Positions 8,401 through 16,877 are shown, counted from the stretch's first letter. The stretch: DNA of 64,000 nucleotides from Lysinibacillus sp. KCTC 33748 (GCF_002237755.1 NZ_MWSJ01000002.1:434001-498000), one strand, 5' to 3'. The notes: generated by a model from the letters alone, not told the origin. Numbers and translations: made by a program.

Positions 8401-9934
8401 GACGAATATGATTAATAAGGTAGAGGCTCCTGATCGTTACACATATGTATATCAGGGGAATTCACAAATATTAGACCATATTTTAGTGTCAAACAATTTG
8501 GCAGAGAAAACAGATGTTGATATTCTTCATATTAATGCTGATTTTACAGACATGGCAGGTCGTGCAAGTGACCATGATCCAGTAATGGTTCAAATCGATG
8601 TAAATAAAGATTCAGCTGTTGAATCGATTAAACCTGAAATAGTATATGACTATAAGAACTTCAAAAAGAACAAATTAACAATCAATAAACCTAGTATAGC
8701 ACTTCATTTAGATGCGCAATCTGTTATCCCAAAAGGTGTGTTCCTTAAAGGTGGCTATGCAGAACTACATGGAGAAGGCTTTAAGACGACTGATGTTATC
8801 CTTAGTCCAGTGAAAGCAGGGATGATTGTCGACCTTAAAGGCAATAGCGTGAAAACACTCACAATTGAAGGTCCATATGTCAGTGAAATAAGAGGCGCTG
8901 AAAATTTGGATATACAATCGATAATCTATAAAAAGGGTGCAGCTCCTGAGCAAATTAAATTTACAAATTCGAAGGGGAAACCGATTGTGAATCCTTCTTT
9001 GCCTGCTGAAAACAATCAACCAATCATTAAAGAACCTATTACTAACAAAACTGTAGCTATTGGTGAGGAAATTAAAATTGATTTAACCAATCATTTTTCC
9101 GATCCTGATGGGGATAAACTTTCATTTATTGCTACAAAAGGGACGATAAATGGAACGGTATTAACAGTTAATTTAACAGAGGGTAGTCATATTGTTGGCG
9201 TTACAGCATCTGATGGAAAGAAAAGTGTCACAACAAGTTTCAGCGTGACAGTCATTGCTAATGATTATTATACAGGTGCTTATAACAAGGAAGGTCAAGC
9301 ACTGAAAAAGGTTCTTCATGATATTATCTCCGTACAAAAGGTACTTTCTTATGATGATGTTTGGAATGCATTGAAGTATACGGATGAAGATCCTGCTAAT
9401 CCGAGTAATGTCATTTTATTTTACTCTGGGAAATCTAGTCCAAAAACAAATAGTGGTGGCAATGTAGGGAACTGGAACCGAGAGCATACGTGGGCAAAGT
9501 CACATGGTAACTTTGGGACAAGCAATGGACCAGGAACAGATATCCATCACTTACGCCCAACTGATGTACAAGTTAATAGCTCAAGAGGAAATTTAGACTT
9601 TGACAATGGTGGCAGTCCAGTGGCAGGCTGTAATGGTTGCTTGAAAGATTCAGATTCATTCGAACCACCTAACCGCGTAAAAGGTGATGTAGCACGTATA
9701 CTATTATATATGGCCACTCGCTATGAAGCTGGAGATAAGGTGGATCTTGAATTAAATGACAAAGTTAATAATGGAACAGCTCCTTATCACGGTAAACTTT
9801 CTGTTCTTTTACAATGGCACAAGCAAGATCCTGTAGATGAATATGAAAAACAAAGAAATGAAAAAATTTACGAAATCCAAGGTAATCGAAATCCATATAT
9901 AGATCATCCTGAATGGGTGGAGAAGATATGGTAA
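5459..9934 (+). CDS. Giant secreted nuclease: LTD, OB folds, EEP nuclease and endonuclease I
   Basis: A 1491-aa exported protein with two separate nuclease domains. In order: signal peptide (residues 1-33); lamin-tail-like LTD domain (about 40-190); OB-fold-like segments (about 205-378); chitobiase C-terminal-like beta domain with IYYTLDGTEPTD (about 390-460); another OB-like region (about 475-730); endonuclease/exonuclease/phosphatase (EEP) domain of ExeM type (about 740-1045) with YNLENF, VTEVQD, NHWNSKSGD, LGDFNDYQ and SDHDPV; a beta region; a cadherin/Ig-like domain (NHFSDPDGDKLSF, about 1185-1270); and endonuclease I of EndA/Bsn type (about 1275-1491) with NREHTWAKSHG and DIHHLRPTDVQVN. 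No LPXTG or SLH anchor is seen, so it is likely released. Presumed roles are extracellular DNA degradation and phosphate or nucleotide scavenging. AAAGGAG lies 10 nt before the ATG. Confidence 0.9.
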   Translation: MSKKNWKKPLNTFLATTLVASIVAPVAPITVNAETLAKDLIISEYIEGTSFNKAIEIYNGTGAAVDLSNYTLELHTNGEATAKNKVSLTGTLENGATYVLHHKDADPNIKAKGNLENITVINFNGNDPVVLRKSGEIVDSIGQVGSSADFAKDVTLVRKSSVLTGDTTVNDPFNAASEWDSLPVDNFSNLGQHVMDGNTGGPVDPEVPAILSIGDARNKSVGETVTIKGRVAAGLKNTFSVQDETGGIAVRPTSLAMSVGDEVTLKGKLVDYRGLLQLDGATIVEKVENAGVPAPKVVAGAQVNEESESQLVTVKNVTLTDVQQGAGWANFTANDGTNFLVRDETNSLGLTVGTNYESITGIVQQFDKDYQVIPRSEADIVVDSAALKPASASPGSGTFVGKTTVTLTTSTADAEIYYTLDGTEPTDKSLKYETPIEIRKNTTLKTIVKAKDGTFSEITTFEYSIADKLQIHDIQGAGHATTFDGKTVEGIEGIVTYSFTLNNNWYYTIQTPDELADQDPKTSEGIFLYSGKKPWPIKVGDLVSVKGKVSEYAYDGYDDRQQTDLKTTQINVRDDQEGKVEVIKSNVALPKAIGIDKLKMSFSKIDSDNLGVFNPTIDAIDFWESIEGMRVEVENVKAVAPQEHGDLVTVLEGEPTNTIHGGVLHEKENANPNRVQFRLEPNGAARDFEVATGDKFKGPITGIVGYSYQNFKIYASLDEMKAAHEKGNTSPETTKIVKEEDKLTIASYNLENFSNNKTSTTDDKAKKLARAIGIDMGSPDIVGVTEVQDNNGPSAGDSKADQSYQRLIDAIKGVGGVEYQYVNIDPINNQDGGAPDANIRVGFLYNPERVKLKDGIPAGDATTAVGYEDGKLTVNPGRIDPANEAFKSSRKPLAAQFEFQDEDVIVIANHWNSKSGDTPLFGSIQPPQYGSEVQRKKIANIVSNFVGDIKSKNLDANIVSLGDFNDYQFADALKIHEGQWMTNMINKVEAPDRYTYVYQGNSQILDHILVSNNLAEKTDVDILHINADFTDMAGRASDHDPVMVQIDVNKDSAVESIKPEIVYDYKNFKKNKLTINKPSIALHLDAQSVIPKGVFLKGGYAELHGEGFKTTDVILSPVKAGMIVDLKGNSVKTLTIEGPYVSEIRGAENLDIQSIIYKKGAAPEQIKFTNSKGKPIVNPSLPAENNQPIIKEPITNKTVAIGEEIKIDLTNHFSDPDGDKLSFIATKGTINGTVLTVNLTEGSHIVGVTASDGKKSVTTSFSVTVIANDYYTGAYNKEGQALKKVLHDIISVQKVLSYDDVWNALKYTDEDPANPSNVILFYSGKSSPKTNSGGNVGNWNREHTWAKSHGNFGTSNGPGTDIHHLRPTDVQVNSSRGNLDFDNGGSPVAGCNGCLKDSDSFEPPNRVKGDVARILLYMATRYEAGDKVDLELNDKVNNGTAPYHGKLSVLLQWHKQDPVDEYEKQRNEKIYEIQGNRNPYIDHPEWVEKIW

Positions 9935-9950
9935 GTTAAAGAAGCGTACT

Positions 9951-9997
9951 CAAAACGCCACTTCAATGTTTAAGTTGAAGTGGCGTTTGAGTTTTGT
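9951..9997. terminator. Bidirectional terminator between nuclease and lipoprotein genes
   Basis: CTCAAAACGCCACTTCAA and TTGAAGTGGCGTTTGAG form a long stem with A/T tails, between convergent genes. A near-identical copy lies at 11392-11440. Confidence 0.85.
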
Positions 9998-10016
9998 TAC
10001 ACTCTTTTCAATTCTA

Positions 10017-11120
10017 CTAAAATTCGTAGTGCTCATTAGTGTTTTGAATACTTATTCTTTTCAAAAGCGCATTTTCAGTAGATCCATCGAATTCAGCATG
10101 GAATACTATATCATCAACAGTAAATGTTGCGAAATATAGTATTTGGTCAATAGTATCCGTGAAATCATTTGTTTCTATTGTCACTTTTTGATTTATAGCT
10201 TTTGAAATATCTTTTGCCGTTACTTCTTTAAAGTTAAATAAAAGAACATGTGTAATTGGTCCGTTGTTTATGTTTCCATCGTAAAATGTAGTGCAAATTG
10301 AGTAATCTTCATACGATTTGCATAAAACACCTTCAAAAGATTCTTCTTTCGCTATAGCCTTATTCTTTTGAACGCCATCACCAATAGTGTCCATAAAGGA
10401 AATCCCGGTTTTGGTGAAACTATTATTTAATGCTTTCATAAATGCTTCATTATGTATTATTGGAAGTCCTGTTTCTAGCAATATTTTTTCATTATTTGCT
10501 AATAGATGATTGTCTTTTACTACATAGGTTTGATTTACTTCTGTCCCTACTAAATGAAAGGAATTTGTAGTGGGATTTACAGTTATATCCTCCCTATTTT
10601 CTGCATATGCTTTGAAGCCCAATATGACACGAGAATTATCATCAGAAGCCTTAATAAGGTTTACTTCATGTGAAATCGTTTTGACGCCTGGTTGAAAGTC
10701 ACTCGCGATGAGTATTTCTTTATCATCTGGTCCATTCAGTACGCCATGGAATGCAATTTCGTTATGAATTGGATATTCATAGTGTAGATCACTCCAGTTC
10801 TCCCAAGCTTTATTTGTTCTATTATATTTCCCTACGATGTAGCCGTAATTGGTTTGATCACTATAACCCAAAATATATTCAGGGATTTTATCTCCATCAA
10901 AATCGACAAATTGTTCAGCCGCTACAGGGAATTTAGATTTCGTTTGCTCATACCATTCACTTGTATTTACCGTACTCTGCCATTCTTCTTTCGATTGAGG
11001 GAGAGCTTGCTCTGCTGTTTGCTTCTCAGAAGCCTCTTCATTTTTCTTAGAAACTCCCTCATTACTCGAACATCCTACTAATAAACACACCAGTAAGAGG
11101 ATAGACAAATTTCTTAACAT
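10017..11120 (-). CDS. Lipoprotein with VCBS/FG-GAP-like segment
   Basis: Membrane-anchored lipoprotein of unknown function, 367 aa. The signal MLRNLSILLLVCLLVGC ends in lipobox LVGC and is followed by a Lys/Glu/Gln-rich linker. FVDFDGDKIPEYILGYSD (about residue 85) resembles the Asp-rich calcium-type loop of VCBS/FG-GAP proteins. I chose the Met at 11120 because GGAGG stands 7 nt upstream of it; a Met five codons earlier at 11135 overlaps this ribosome site. The gene is convergent with the nuclease and shares its terminator. A truncated copy of its 3' end and terminator lies at 11392-11483. Confidence 0.75.
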   Translation of the reverse strand: MLRNLSILLLVCLLVGCSSNEGVSKKNEEASEKQTAEQALPQSKEEWQSTVNTSEWYEQTKSKFPVAAEQFVDFDGDKIPEYILGYSDQTNYGYIVGKYNRTNKAWENWSDLHYEYPIHNEIAFHGVLNGPDDKEILIASDFQPGVKTISHEVNLIKASDDNSRVILGFKAYAENREDITVNPTTNSFHLVGTEVNQTYVVKDNHLLANNEKILLETGLPIIHNEAFMKALNNSFTKTGISFMDTIGDGVQKNKAIAKEESFEGVLCKSYEDYSICTTFYDGNINNGPITHVLLFNFKEVTAKDISKAINQKVTIETNDFTDTIDQILYFATFTVDDIVFHAEFDGSTENALLKRISIQNTNEHYEF

Positions 11121-11391
11121 CCTGAAAACCTCCATTTAATCTATAATCTAGTCATAATCTATCATTTATTATTCTACCTTTAGTCACATATTAGTATCTA
11201 CATATTTTTTCGAAAGTACCAATATTTATTGGAAAACCGATATGTTTACTAGAAGAAGTATTTTAACAAGTTCATAAAGTAGATGCTGATAGTGAGATTA
11301 TGGAAGCTTGATAAGGAAATTGTAGTGGAATCTTGTCATGTGAAATCTGAGTTTAGCAGATATGGAAGTGTGAGAGATCGAACGCTGGGTA

Positions 11392-11440
11392 CTCAAAACG
11401 CCACTTCAATGTTTAAGTAGAAGTGGCGTTTTATTCTTTT
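11392..11440. terminator. Second copy of the convergent terminator
   Basis: CTCAAAACGCCACTTC and GAAGTGGCGTTTTA repeat the 9951-9997 hairpin almost exactly, including the ATGTTTAAGT loop. It sits downstream of a minus-strand coding remnant in the same arrangement. Confidence 0.75.
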
Positions 11441-11483
11441 CAAACGTATATTTTCAGTAGGATCATCGAGTTCAGCATGATAT
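11436..11483 (-). pseudogene. Remnant of a duplicated lipoprotein gene (3' end only)
   Basis: The minus strand reads HAELDDPTENIRLKRIK, matching the end of the neighbouring lipoprotein (HAEFDGSTENALLKRIS), and runs straight into the copied terminator. The rest of the duplicate is gone. Confidence 0.65.
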
Positions 11484-11556
11484 ATGTTGAAGAATCGATT
11501 TTACACGGCAAAAGCGTGAAAATGATCATATTTTATATGCTGTTGACGTCAAAACC

Positions 11557-12774
11557 CTAAGCAATCTCTTTCTTTACCTTTTTCACAATAGAATGTGAAG
11601 ATAGTCTACCATGCAGTAAATAATAAACACCTATTCCGATTATGATAAAGAATGAACAATAAAAATATATTGATCCGTAATCAATTTTAGCTGCGGCAAT
11701 ACCAAAGATAAATGAGCCAATGCCGAACCCAAAATCATAGATAGAAAGGAATGTAGCCGTAGCCAATGCTCTTTTTTTAGGAGGTGCTACTTGAATAGCA
11801 ATAGTTTGAAAGCTAGGAAATACAGTTCCCCATCCAACACCAATAAGGGCTGCTGATGTAAGAAATAACAAGGACGTATTCGATACACTCAGTAAGAACG
11901 TACCGACTGCAAAGCATAAAATAGCGGGATAAATGATTCTATTTGCCCCGAATAAATCAAACCATTTTCCGGTAAAAGGTCGTGATATTAAAAGAACCAC
12001 TGCGTACACAACAAAGAAATAACTAGCAGCTTCCACTAAGCTTTGCTCTTTAGCATATAAGGATACGAAGGAAATAATTCCTGAATAAATCAGTCCAAAG
12101 AAAGCTGAAACCAATGATACAGGAATAGCGGAACGTTCCAAATAATCTCCAACCTTCATGCTTGTGTTTCGTTCAATTTCCCGTTCTTGCATAAAAGTTT
12201 TCTTAGGTAACTTAACAAATAATCCTGCAACGAGTGCAAAGAAAGCAAAACTTGCATTGATGATAAACATTAGACTTGTCGCTGTTTGTTGCATAACAGT
12301 CAAACCTAAAAAGGGACCAATAGCCATAGCAAGATTTAGCGTTAATCCATAGTACCCCATTCCTTCTCCTTTACGGGATTCAGGGATGAGATCAGCTACA
12401 ATTGCTCCAGTGGCTGTTGTGGCCATCCCAAAGCCAATTCCATGAAAAAAACGAAGAAATAGTAAGCCAATCAAAGATTGCGGAATAAAATACAAAGTTG
12501 AAGCTGCGAAAAGAACAAGGAGGGAACTTATAAAAACGACGTATTTTCCTGCCTTTTCGATCCATTTACCTGCAAATGGGCGTGTTAGGATGGAGGCAAT
12601 CAAAAAAACTGTAGTAATAAGTCCAGCTTCAGTTTTGGCACCATGCAATTCTTGTATAGCATATATCGGTAATGTGACCAATAAATAAAAAAATGTTGTA
12701 AACACGAGAAAATTAGTAATGGCAATACTGATAAAATCTCTTGTCCATAATCGAGGTTTATCCAATATTTGCAC
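11557..12774 (-). CDS. MFS transporter, drug/metabolite exporter type
   Basis: A 405-aa, 12-TM major facilitator protein. FAGKWIEKAGKYV (TM2-3 loop) and RPFTGKWFDLFGANR (TM8-9 loop) are the two copies of MFS signature motif A. It is a paralogue of the truncated MFS at the left edge. It is divergent from the MocR-type regulator at 13011, with a 236-bp shared intergenic region holding an inverted repeat, so it is a likely regulatory target. GGAGG precedes the ATG on the minus strand (12775-12780 region). The substrate is unknown; efflux of an amino-acid- or vitamin-related compound is only a guess from the regulator type. Confidence 0.88.
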   Translation of the reverse strand: MQILDKPRLWTRDFISIAITNFLVFTTFFYLLVTLPIYAIQELHGAKTEAGLITTVFLIASILTRPFAGKWIEKAGKYVVFISSLLVLFAASTLYFIPQSLIGLLFLRFFHGIGFGMATTATGAIVADLIPESRKGEGMGYYGLTLNLAMAIGPFLGLTVMQQTATSLMFIINASFAFFALVAGLFVKLPKKTFMQEREIERNTSMKVGDYLERSAIPVSLVSAFFGLIYSGIISFVSLYAKEQSLVEAASYFFVVYAVVLLISRPFTGKWFDLFGANRIIYPAILCFAVGTFLLSVSNTSLLFLTSAALIGVGWGTVFPSFQTIAIQVAPPKKRALATATFLSIYDFGFGIGSFIFGIAAAKIDYGSIYFYCSFFIIIGIGVYYLLHGRLSSHSIVKKVKKEIA

Positions 12775-12949
12775 CTCCTCAAAATATTAAATTCCTTGTA
12801 CCACCCGCTGAAACAGAGGAACTTAGGCTAAGACCTTCCAAGATAACAGAAGTTCCTTGAATTCTTACTGCTATCAAGTTGATTCCCACAAAATATGTAC
12901 GTAAATAATGTTATCAGTGACCTTTTTCTAAATTCATTATTCATTTATA

Positions 12950-12994
12950 CTGTCATTTCTAAAAGGTACAGTTTATAATAAACACAAATGACAG
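12950..12994. promoter_or_regulatory. Inverted repeat in the MFS/MocR divergent promoter
   Basis: CTGTCATTT at 12950-12958 and AAATGACAG at 12986-12994 form perfect 9-bp arms, 27 bp apart, with promoter-like TTTATAAT between them. They lie immediately before the MocR gene and are a candidate operator for the regulator itself. Confidence 0.5.
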
Positions 12995-13010
12995 ATGAGG
13001 TATTTCAATA

Positions 13011-14402
13011 ATGAATGAGCTAATTTTTAATATCAATCGAGAAAATAATATTCCAATGTACCAACAAGTTTATCAATACATAAGAACTCAGATTTTATCT
13101 GGTAAATTAGAGTGGAATACAAAGTTGCCATCGATTAGGCAACTTGCTCTCCAACTAGAGGTCAGCAGAAACACAACTCAGCTAGCTTATGAACAATTGC
13201 AATCGGAAGGGTATATTCGAAGTGAGAACAAAAAGGGGTTTTTTGTAGATGCAAATATATCGGATGAGACGCTTAATTATGAACCTATTAAAGAACAACA
13301 TCATGAAAAGAATCAAACTGACATAAAAACGATTGACTTTAAAATCGGGACAGTGGATCAAGAGAACTTCCCTTTGAAAACATGGAGAATGCTTACAAAC
13401 AAAGTTATTAAAGACCCTAGCATGTTTTCATACGGAGAAAAGCAAGGCGATATTCAATTAAGAAAGGCACTAGTAGATTACTTGTTCCAATCAAGAGGGG
13501 TTAATACTTCTGCTGAACAGATTATTATTGGCAGTAGTACACAACACTTGTTATTACTTTTGACGCTGTTGCTAAAGCAAGACTATCAATATCTGGCAGT
13601 AGAAGACCCTGGATATAATGTGGCAAGGGACCTATTTGCGCTTCAGTCATTTATCATAGATCCAATCCCGGTAACAGAACAAGGCATTCAAGTTGATCGC
13701 CTTTTACAGTCACCTTCTAGACTTTTATATGTCACTCCTACTCACCACTTTCCATATGGAGTAACTATCCCCGTCAATGAAAGATTAAAGTTAATTCAAT
13801 GGGCAAAAAGGGTGGAAGGATATATTATTGAGGATGATTACGATAGTGAATTTCGTTACATTCATCAACCTATACCATCTCTTCAAAGCTTAGATTCTAA
13901 TGATAGGGTGGTTTATTTAGGAACTTTTTCAAAAGCATTGCTACCTTCTATCCGGGTTAGTTATATGGTTTTGCCAAAGAGGCTAGTAAGTGAATATAAA
14001 AAGATACTTCCTTTGCTTGAGCAAACATCCTCATCTATTCATCAGAGAACATTGGCGGCCTTTATGAATGAAGGATATTGGTACTCACACTTAAGGAAGA
14101 TGAAGGCTTTGTATAAACGTAAAATGAACCTATTGAATAGGGAATTACTAAAACACTTTAAAAATGATGTTGAAATAAAAGGTAGTAGCTCCGGAGTTTA
14201 CGTTATTATTGAAGTTAAAACAAAAATGAGTGAAAAAATGCTAATAGAAAGCGCATATGAACACGGAATAGCAGTTCATCCATGCTCACAAACTTTCTCG
14301 AAATATAAACCACAATATCCACACATCTTACTTGGATTGGGTAATTTAAGTGAGGAAGAGATCATAAAAGGAGTTTCACAATTAGCAAAAATTTGGTTGT
14401 AA
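13011..14402 (+). CDS. MocR/PdxR-type GntR regulator with aminotransferase-like domain
   Basis: Transcription regulator of the MocR subfamily, 463 aa. The N-terminal GntR winged helix (residues 1-75, IPMYQQVYQYIRTQILSGKL and LPSIRQLALQLEVSRNT) is joined to a fold-type I PLP aminotransferase-like domain (about 105-463). The PLP-binding region is visible as EDDYDSEFRY and the Schiff-base lysine lies in GTFSKALLPSIR. In this family the domain senses PLP or an amino-acid-derived ligand. It is divergent from the MFS gene at 12774. GATGAGG stands 10 nt before the ATG. Ligand unknown. Confidence 0.92.
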   Translation: MNELIFNINRENNIPMYQQVYQYIRTQILSGKLEWNTKLPSIRQLALQLEVSRNTTQLAYEQLQSEGYIRSENKKGFFVDANISDETLNYEPIKEQHHEKNQTDIKTIDFKIGTVDQENFPLKTWRMLTNKVIKDPSMFSYGEKQGDIQLRKALVDYLFQSRGVNTSAEQIIIGSSTQHLLLLLTLLLKQDYQYLAVEDPGYNVARDLFALQSFIIDPIPVTEQGIQVDRLLQSPSRLLYVTPTHHFPYGVTIPVNERLKLIQWAKRVEGYIIEDDYDSEFRYIHQPIPSLQSLDSNDRVVYLGTFSKALLPSIRVSYMVLPKRLVSEYKKILPLLEQTSSSIHQRTLAAFMNEGYWYSHLRKMKALYKRKMNLLNRELLKHFKNDVEIKGSSSGVYVIIEVKTKMSEKMLIESAYEHGIAVHPCSQTFSKYKPQYPHILLGLGNLSEEEIIKGVSQLAKIWL

Positions 14403-14549
14403 TCTTATAAGGGACCGCATAACATCGGTATTTAAAAGAGATCAAATAAGAAAGAAAACCTGTTTGTATAGCTCCATTCATTTATGATTCAATACTATTT
14501 AACATAATTGATATAGTACTTTTTAAATATATAATTTTTCCTTTAACTA

Positions 14550-14831
14550 TTGTATTTATCAATAGTGTTCTATGGTTTAGCAAATTCAAACTTGAATTTT
14601 ATGAGCATATGCTTTGGGCTTATATTGCTTTCTTATTATCCGTTATTGTTTCGTTTCAAAGAAAAGCCTCCTGGTGAAACCTTAGTATTACACGCAGATT
14701 TTTTAATGATTTTGTACATCACAGTAGTGCAGTGTATTTTTTTACTTTTTTTTAATGGCATTCTTTATATAACTTATATAATTCTAAAAAAATCAAAAAG
14801 TTTTAAAAGAAGGTTGTTAAAAAGACACTAA
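14550..14831 (+). CDS. Possible small membrane protein
   Basis: A frame of up to 93 codons with two or three hydrophobic segments (SICFGLILLSYYPLLF, FLMILYITVVQCIFLLFFNG) and a basic C-terminal tail. There is no convincing ribosome site at the TTG start or at the internal ATG 14601, so it may be the surviving end of a longer gene. No family is recognised. The membrane-like composition is the only support; treat as tentative. Confidence 0.3.
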   Translation: MYLSIVFYGLANSNLNFMSICFGLILLSYYPLLFRFKEKPPGETLVLHADFLMILYITVVQCIFLLFFNGILYITYIILKKSKSFKRRLLKRH

Positions 14832-15010
14832 ATCTCCTTTTACAAAATAGAAAATAACGTTTAGTAAATTTAATCTTGCTGCAAAAAATAATTCGTTTTA
14901 AGGAGAGAATGGCAATTTGGCATTCCATGGGTGCTTCCGTTCTACGCCAGCTTATAAATTAAATGAAATAGTTAACTAAATTTCTCTGGTTGACCTTATA
15001 ATCCGAACAT

Positions 15011-15060
15011 GGTGCTTTAGAAGCAAAGCATAGAGCTGTTCAAACGCTCTTTTTTTATTT
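15011..15060 (+). repeat. Dispersed repeat copy 1 (terminator part)
   Basis: GGTGCTTTAGAAGCAAAGCA, then hairpin AGAGC...GCTCT and a T7 run. Same order as the fuller copies at 15935 and 33063, without the downstream palindrome. It sits just upstream of the DUF4362-like lipoprotein. Confidence 0.65.
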
Positions 15061-15144
15061 TAAAGTGGAGCAGCAATTAAAACATAATAATCTTGAAACG
15101 AAAACAAAAGAAATACGACTACCTTTATAGAAGGAGTGATATGT

Positions 15145-15597
15145 TTGAAAAGGTTTGGTTTAATTCTGTATTTATCACTATTATCAATATTTTTACTCGG
15201 TTGCCAACAGGAAAGTGAAATTAACAATCTGAAGAAATCTTCTCACCCCGAAGAGGCAATGAAGAATGGCGATGTAGTCAATGTTCACGGAAAAATTAGT
15301 AACTTAGATAAATTCGAGAATTTTATAAAAAATGCTAAAAAAGGTGTAAAAGATGATGTTCGTATTACAATGTACACGATTGAAGGAGACCCAATTTTTT
15401 ATAATTTAAATTATGACGGCAACGAAATTCAATATACTTATGATGATTCACAAGATGGATATGCGGGTTCTGGAAAGGGAATCAAAAGTACGTCTTGTTC
15501 TAATTTAGAATCAAGAAATAATGATGAAGGCGAATACTATTTAAGTGGGTGTTCGTCGGTTGTTGGAGATACTTTTTCCTTTCAAATTTCACAATAG
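15145..15597 (+). CDS. DUF4362-like small lipoprotein
   Basis: A 150-aa lipoprotein. The signal MKRFGLILYLSLLSIFLLGC has lipobox LLGC. The mature part holds GDVVNVHGKISNLDKFENFI and RITMYTIEGDPIFYNLNYDG, which match the pattern of the DUF4362 family of Bacillus lipoproteins as I recall it. I placed the start at TTG 15145 because AAGGAGTG lies 6 nt upstream; the GTG nine nt earlier is inside that ribosome site. Function unknown. Repeat copies lie on both sides, so it has the same cassette-like setting as the genes that follow. Confidence 0.75.
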   Translation: MKRFGLILYLSLLSIFLLGCQQESEINNLKKSSHPEEAMKNGDVVNVHGKISNLDKFENFIKNAKKGVKDDVRITMYTIEGDPIFYNLNYDGNEIQYTYDDSQDGYAGSGKGIKSTSCSNLESRNNDEGEYYLSGCSSVVGDTFSFQISQ

Positions 15598-15934
15598 GGA
15601 AAAGACTAAGGAGTAATATACACGCCAGTATCTGAAAGGCTTTCTGATAAAAAATATCAATCTTATAGTGGGCTGTTTGCATTTAATTTTGTTCCATACT
15701 TTTTTATTTTTATAATACTAGGTGCAACCTTGCCACCAGTGATTGATAACATAATTTAGTTTAATTTAAATGGCATCAAAGGCGTTCTAATAATAATAGG
15801 GACATATTGGTCTATATTATAGTCTCCATTTTATTTTTTTAACTTGATTTTAGTATTTACTACATATTGGTTTAAGTTCAAATAGTGTTTCAATTTGTTC
15901 TTTTTGTAAACGAAAATAAAATTGTTATTAAAGT

Positions 15935-16018
15935 GACGGTGCTTTCCTTGAAAATCAAAGAGTTGCATGGGCAGCTCTTTTTTTCTTTATTGAACGATCC
16001 TAGGCAATTAAGTTGAAA
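15935..16018 (+). repeat. Dispersed repeat copy 2 (terminator plus degenerate palindrome)
   Basis: GACGGTGCTTTCCTTGAAAA, then the AAAGAGTTGC/GCAGCTCTTT hairpin (15957-15980), a T-run, and a degenerate palindrome ending AATTAAGTTGAA. One of the two best full-length copies. Confidence 0.75.
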
Positions 16019-16087
16019 TAGATTTGATTGCAATTATCGTAAAATAGTTTATTGTAAAGAGAAGTTATGATTAAAGGGTGTGCAGCT

Positions 16088-16831
16088 ATGTTATATTTCG
16101 GAGAATTAGTATATCCAGCATTTATACAACAGGATGCTGATGAAACATATGGTGTTTATTTCCCTACTCTTTTTCCTGAAAACGGGTGGGATATTCCTTT
16201 GTGCTGGGGCAAAACCAAACTTATTGCGATAAAAAATGCAGAAAAGGATTTAGCTTACTCTTTAGCAGGAATCTTATATGATAATGAAGAACTTCCTAAA
16301 CCTATCCCTATTCAAAGTAACAATCTTTCTCAAGGAATGGATTTAATCCATGTGAAGACTTCGTTTGAACCGTATGCCGAAGAAATACAGGAACATTTGA
16401 AAAACGCACATTGGCATATTGACTATTACGCTGAAGAATATGAAGAGAGAATCGAGGCCATTGGTTATAAAAATGACCAAGGAAAGTGGGATATTCAATT
16501 TGGAGATTATTCAGAGGAGGAGGAAATTCTTTTTTTTGATTCCTCGCACCGAAGAAATCCCGAGTGGCCGTTTAATATGATACTATTTTCAGTACATACA
16601 AGATCTGAAGCACAAGAGAAATTTAATCAATTTGTTGAAAAAGTAGTTATCAAACATCGTACTTCCATTGAGTGGTTAGAGAGGGAAAAAGAACGACTGA
16701 AATTTGAAAAAGATAATAAAAAAATTATGTTCAAATCAATTAATGAATTAGTAAAAAAGGGACAGATTTCTGCAATGCAAGCAGCAATATTAAAAAAAGA
16801 AGTAACAGATCCAGAATACAGTATCAATTAA
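16088..16831 (+). CDS. HicB-like N-terminal domain protein with long unknown C-terminus
   Basis: A 247-aa cytoplasmic protein. Residues about 5-70 resemble the HicB antitoxin-like partial RNase H fold: VYPAFIQQDADETYGVYFP, then KNAEKDLAYSLAGILYDNEELPKP. The remaining 170 residues are acidic and unrecognised, with a helical C-terminus (INELVKKGQISAMQAAILKK). No HicA toxin gene adjoins it, so a plain hicAB pair is unlikely; it may be an orphan antitoxin or immunity-like protein. The start at ATG 16088 is chosen because AAAGGGTG stands 7 nt upstream; an ATG 21 nt earlier is possible. A clear terminator follows at 16843-16877. Confidence 0.65.
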   Translation: MLYFGELVYPAFIQQDADETYGVYFPTLFPENGWDIPLCWGKTKLIAIKNAEKDLAYSLAGILYDNEELPKPIPIQSNNLSQGMDLIHVKTSFEPYAEEIQEHLKNAHWHIDYYAEEYEERIEAIGYKNDQGKWDIQFGDYSEEEEILFFDSSHRRNPEWPFNMILFSVHTRSEAQEKFNQFVEKVVIKHRTSIEWLEREKERLKFEKDNKKIMFKSINELVKKGQISAMQAAILKKEVTDPEYSIN

Positions 16832-16842
16832 CTGAAAGAGGT

Positions 16843-16877
16843 AACCATCTCATTATTTTTGAGGTGGTTTCTTTTTT
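16843..16877 (+). terminator. Terminator after HicB-like gene
   Basis: AACCATCTC and GAGGTGGTT pair around an AT-rich loop and are followed by TCTTTTTTTT. Confidence 0.8.
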
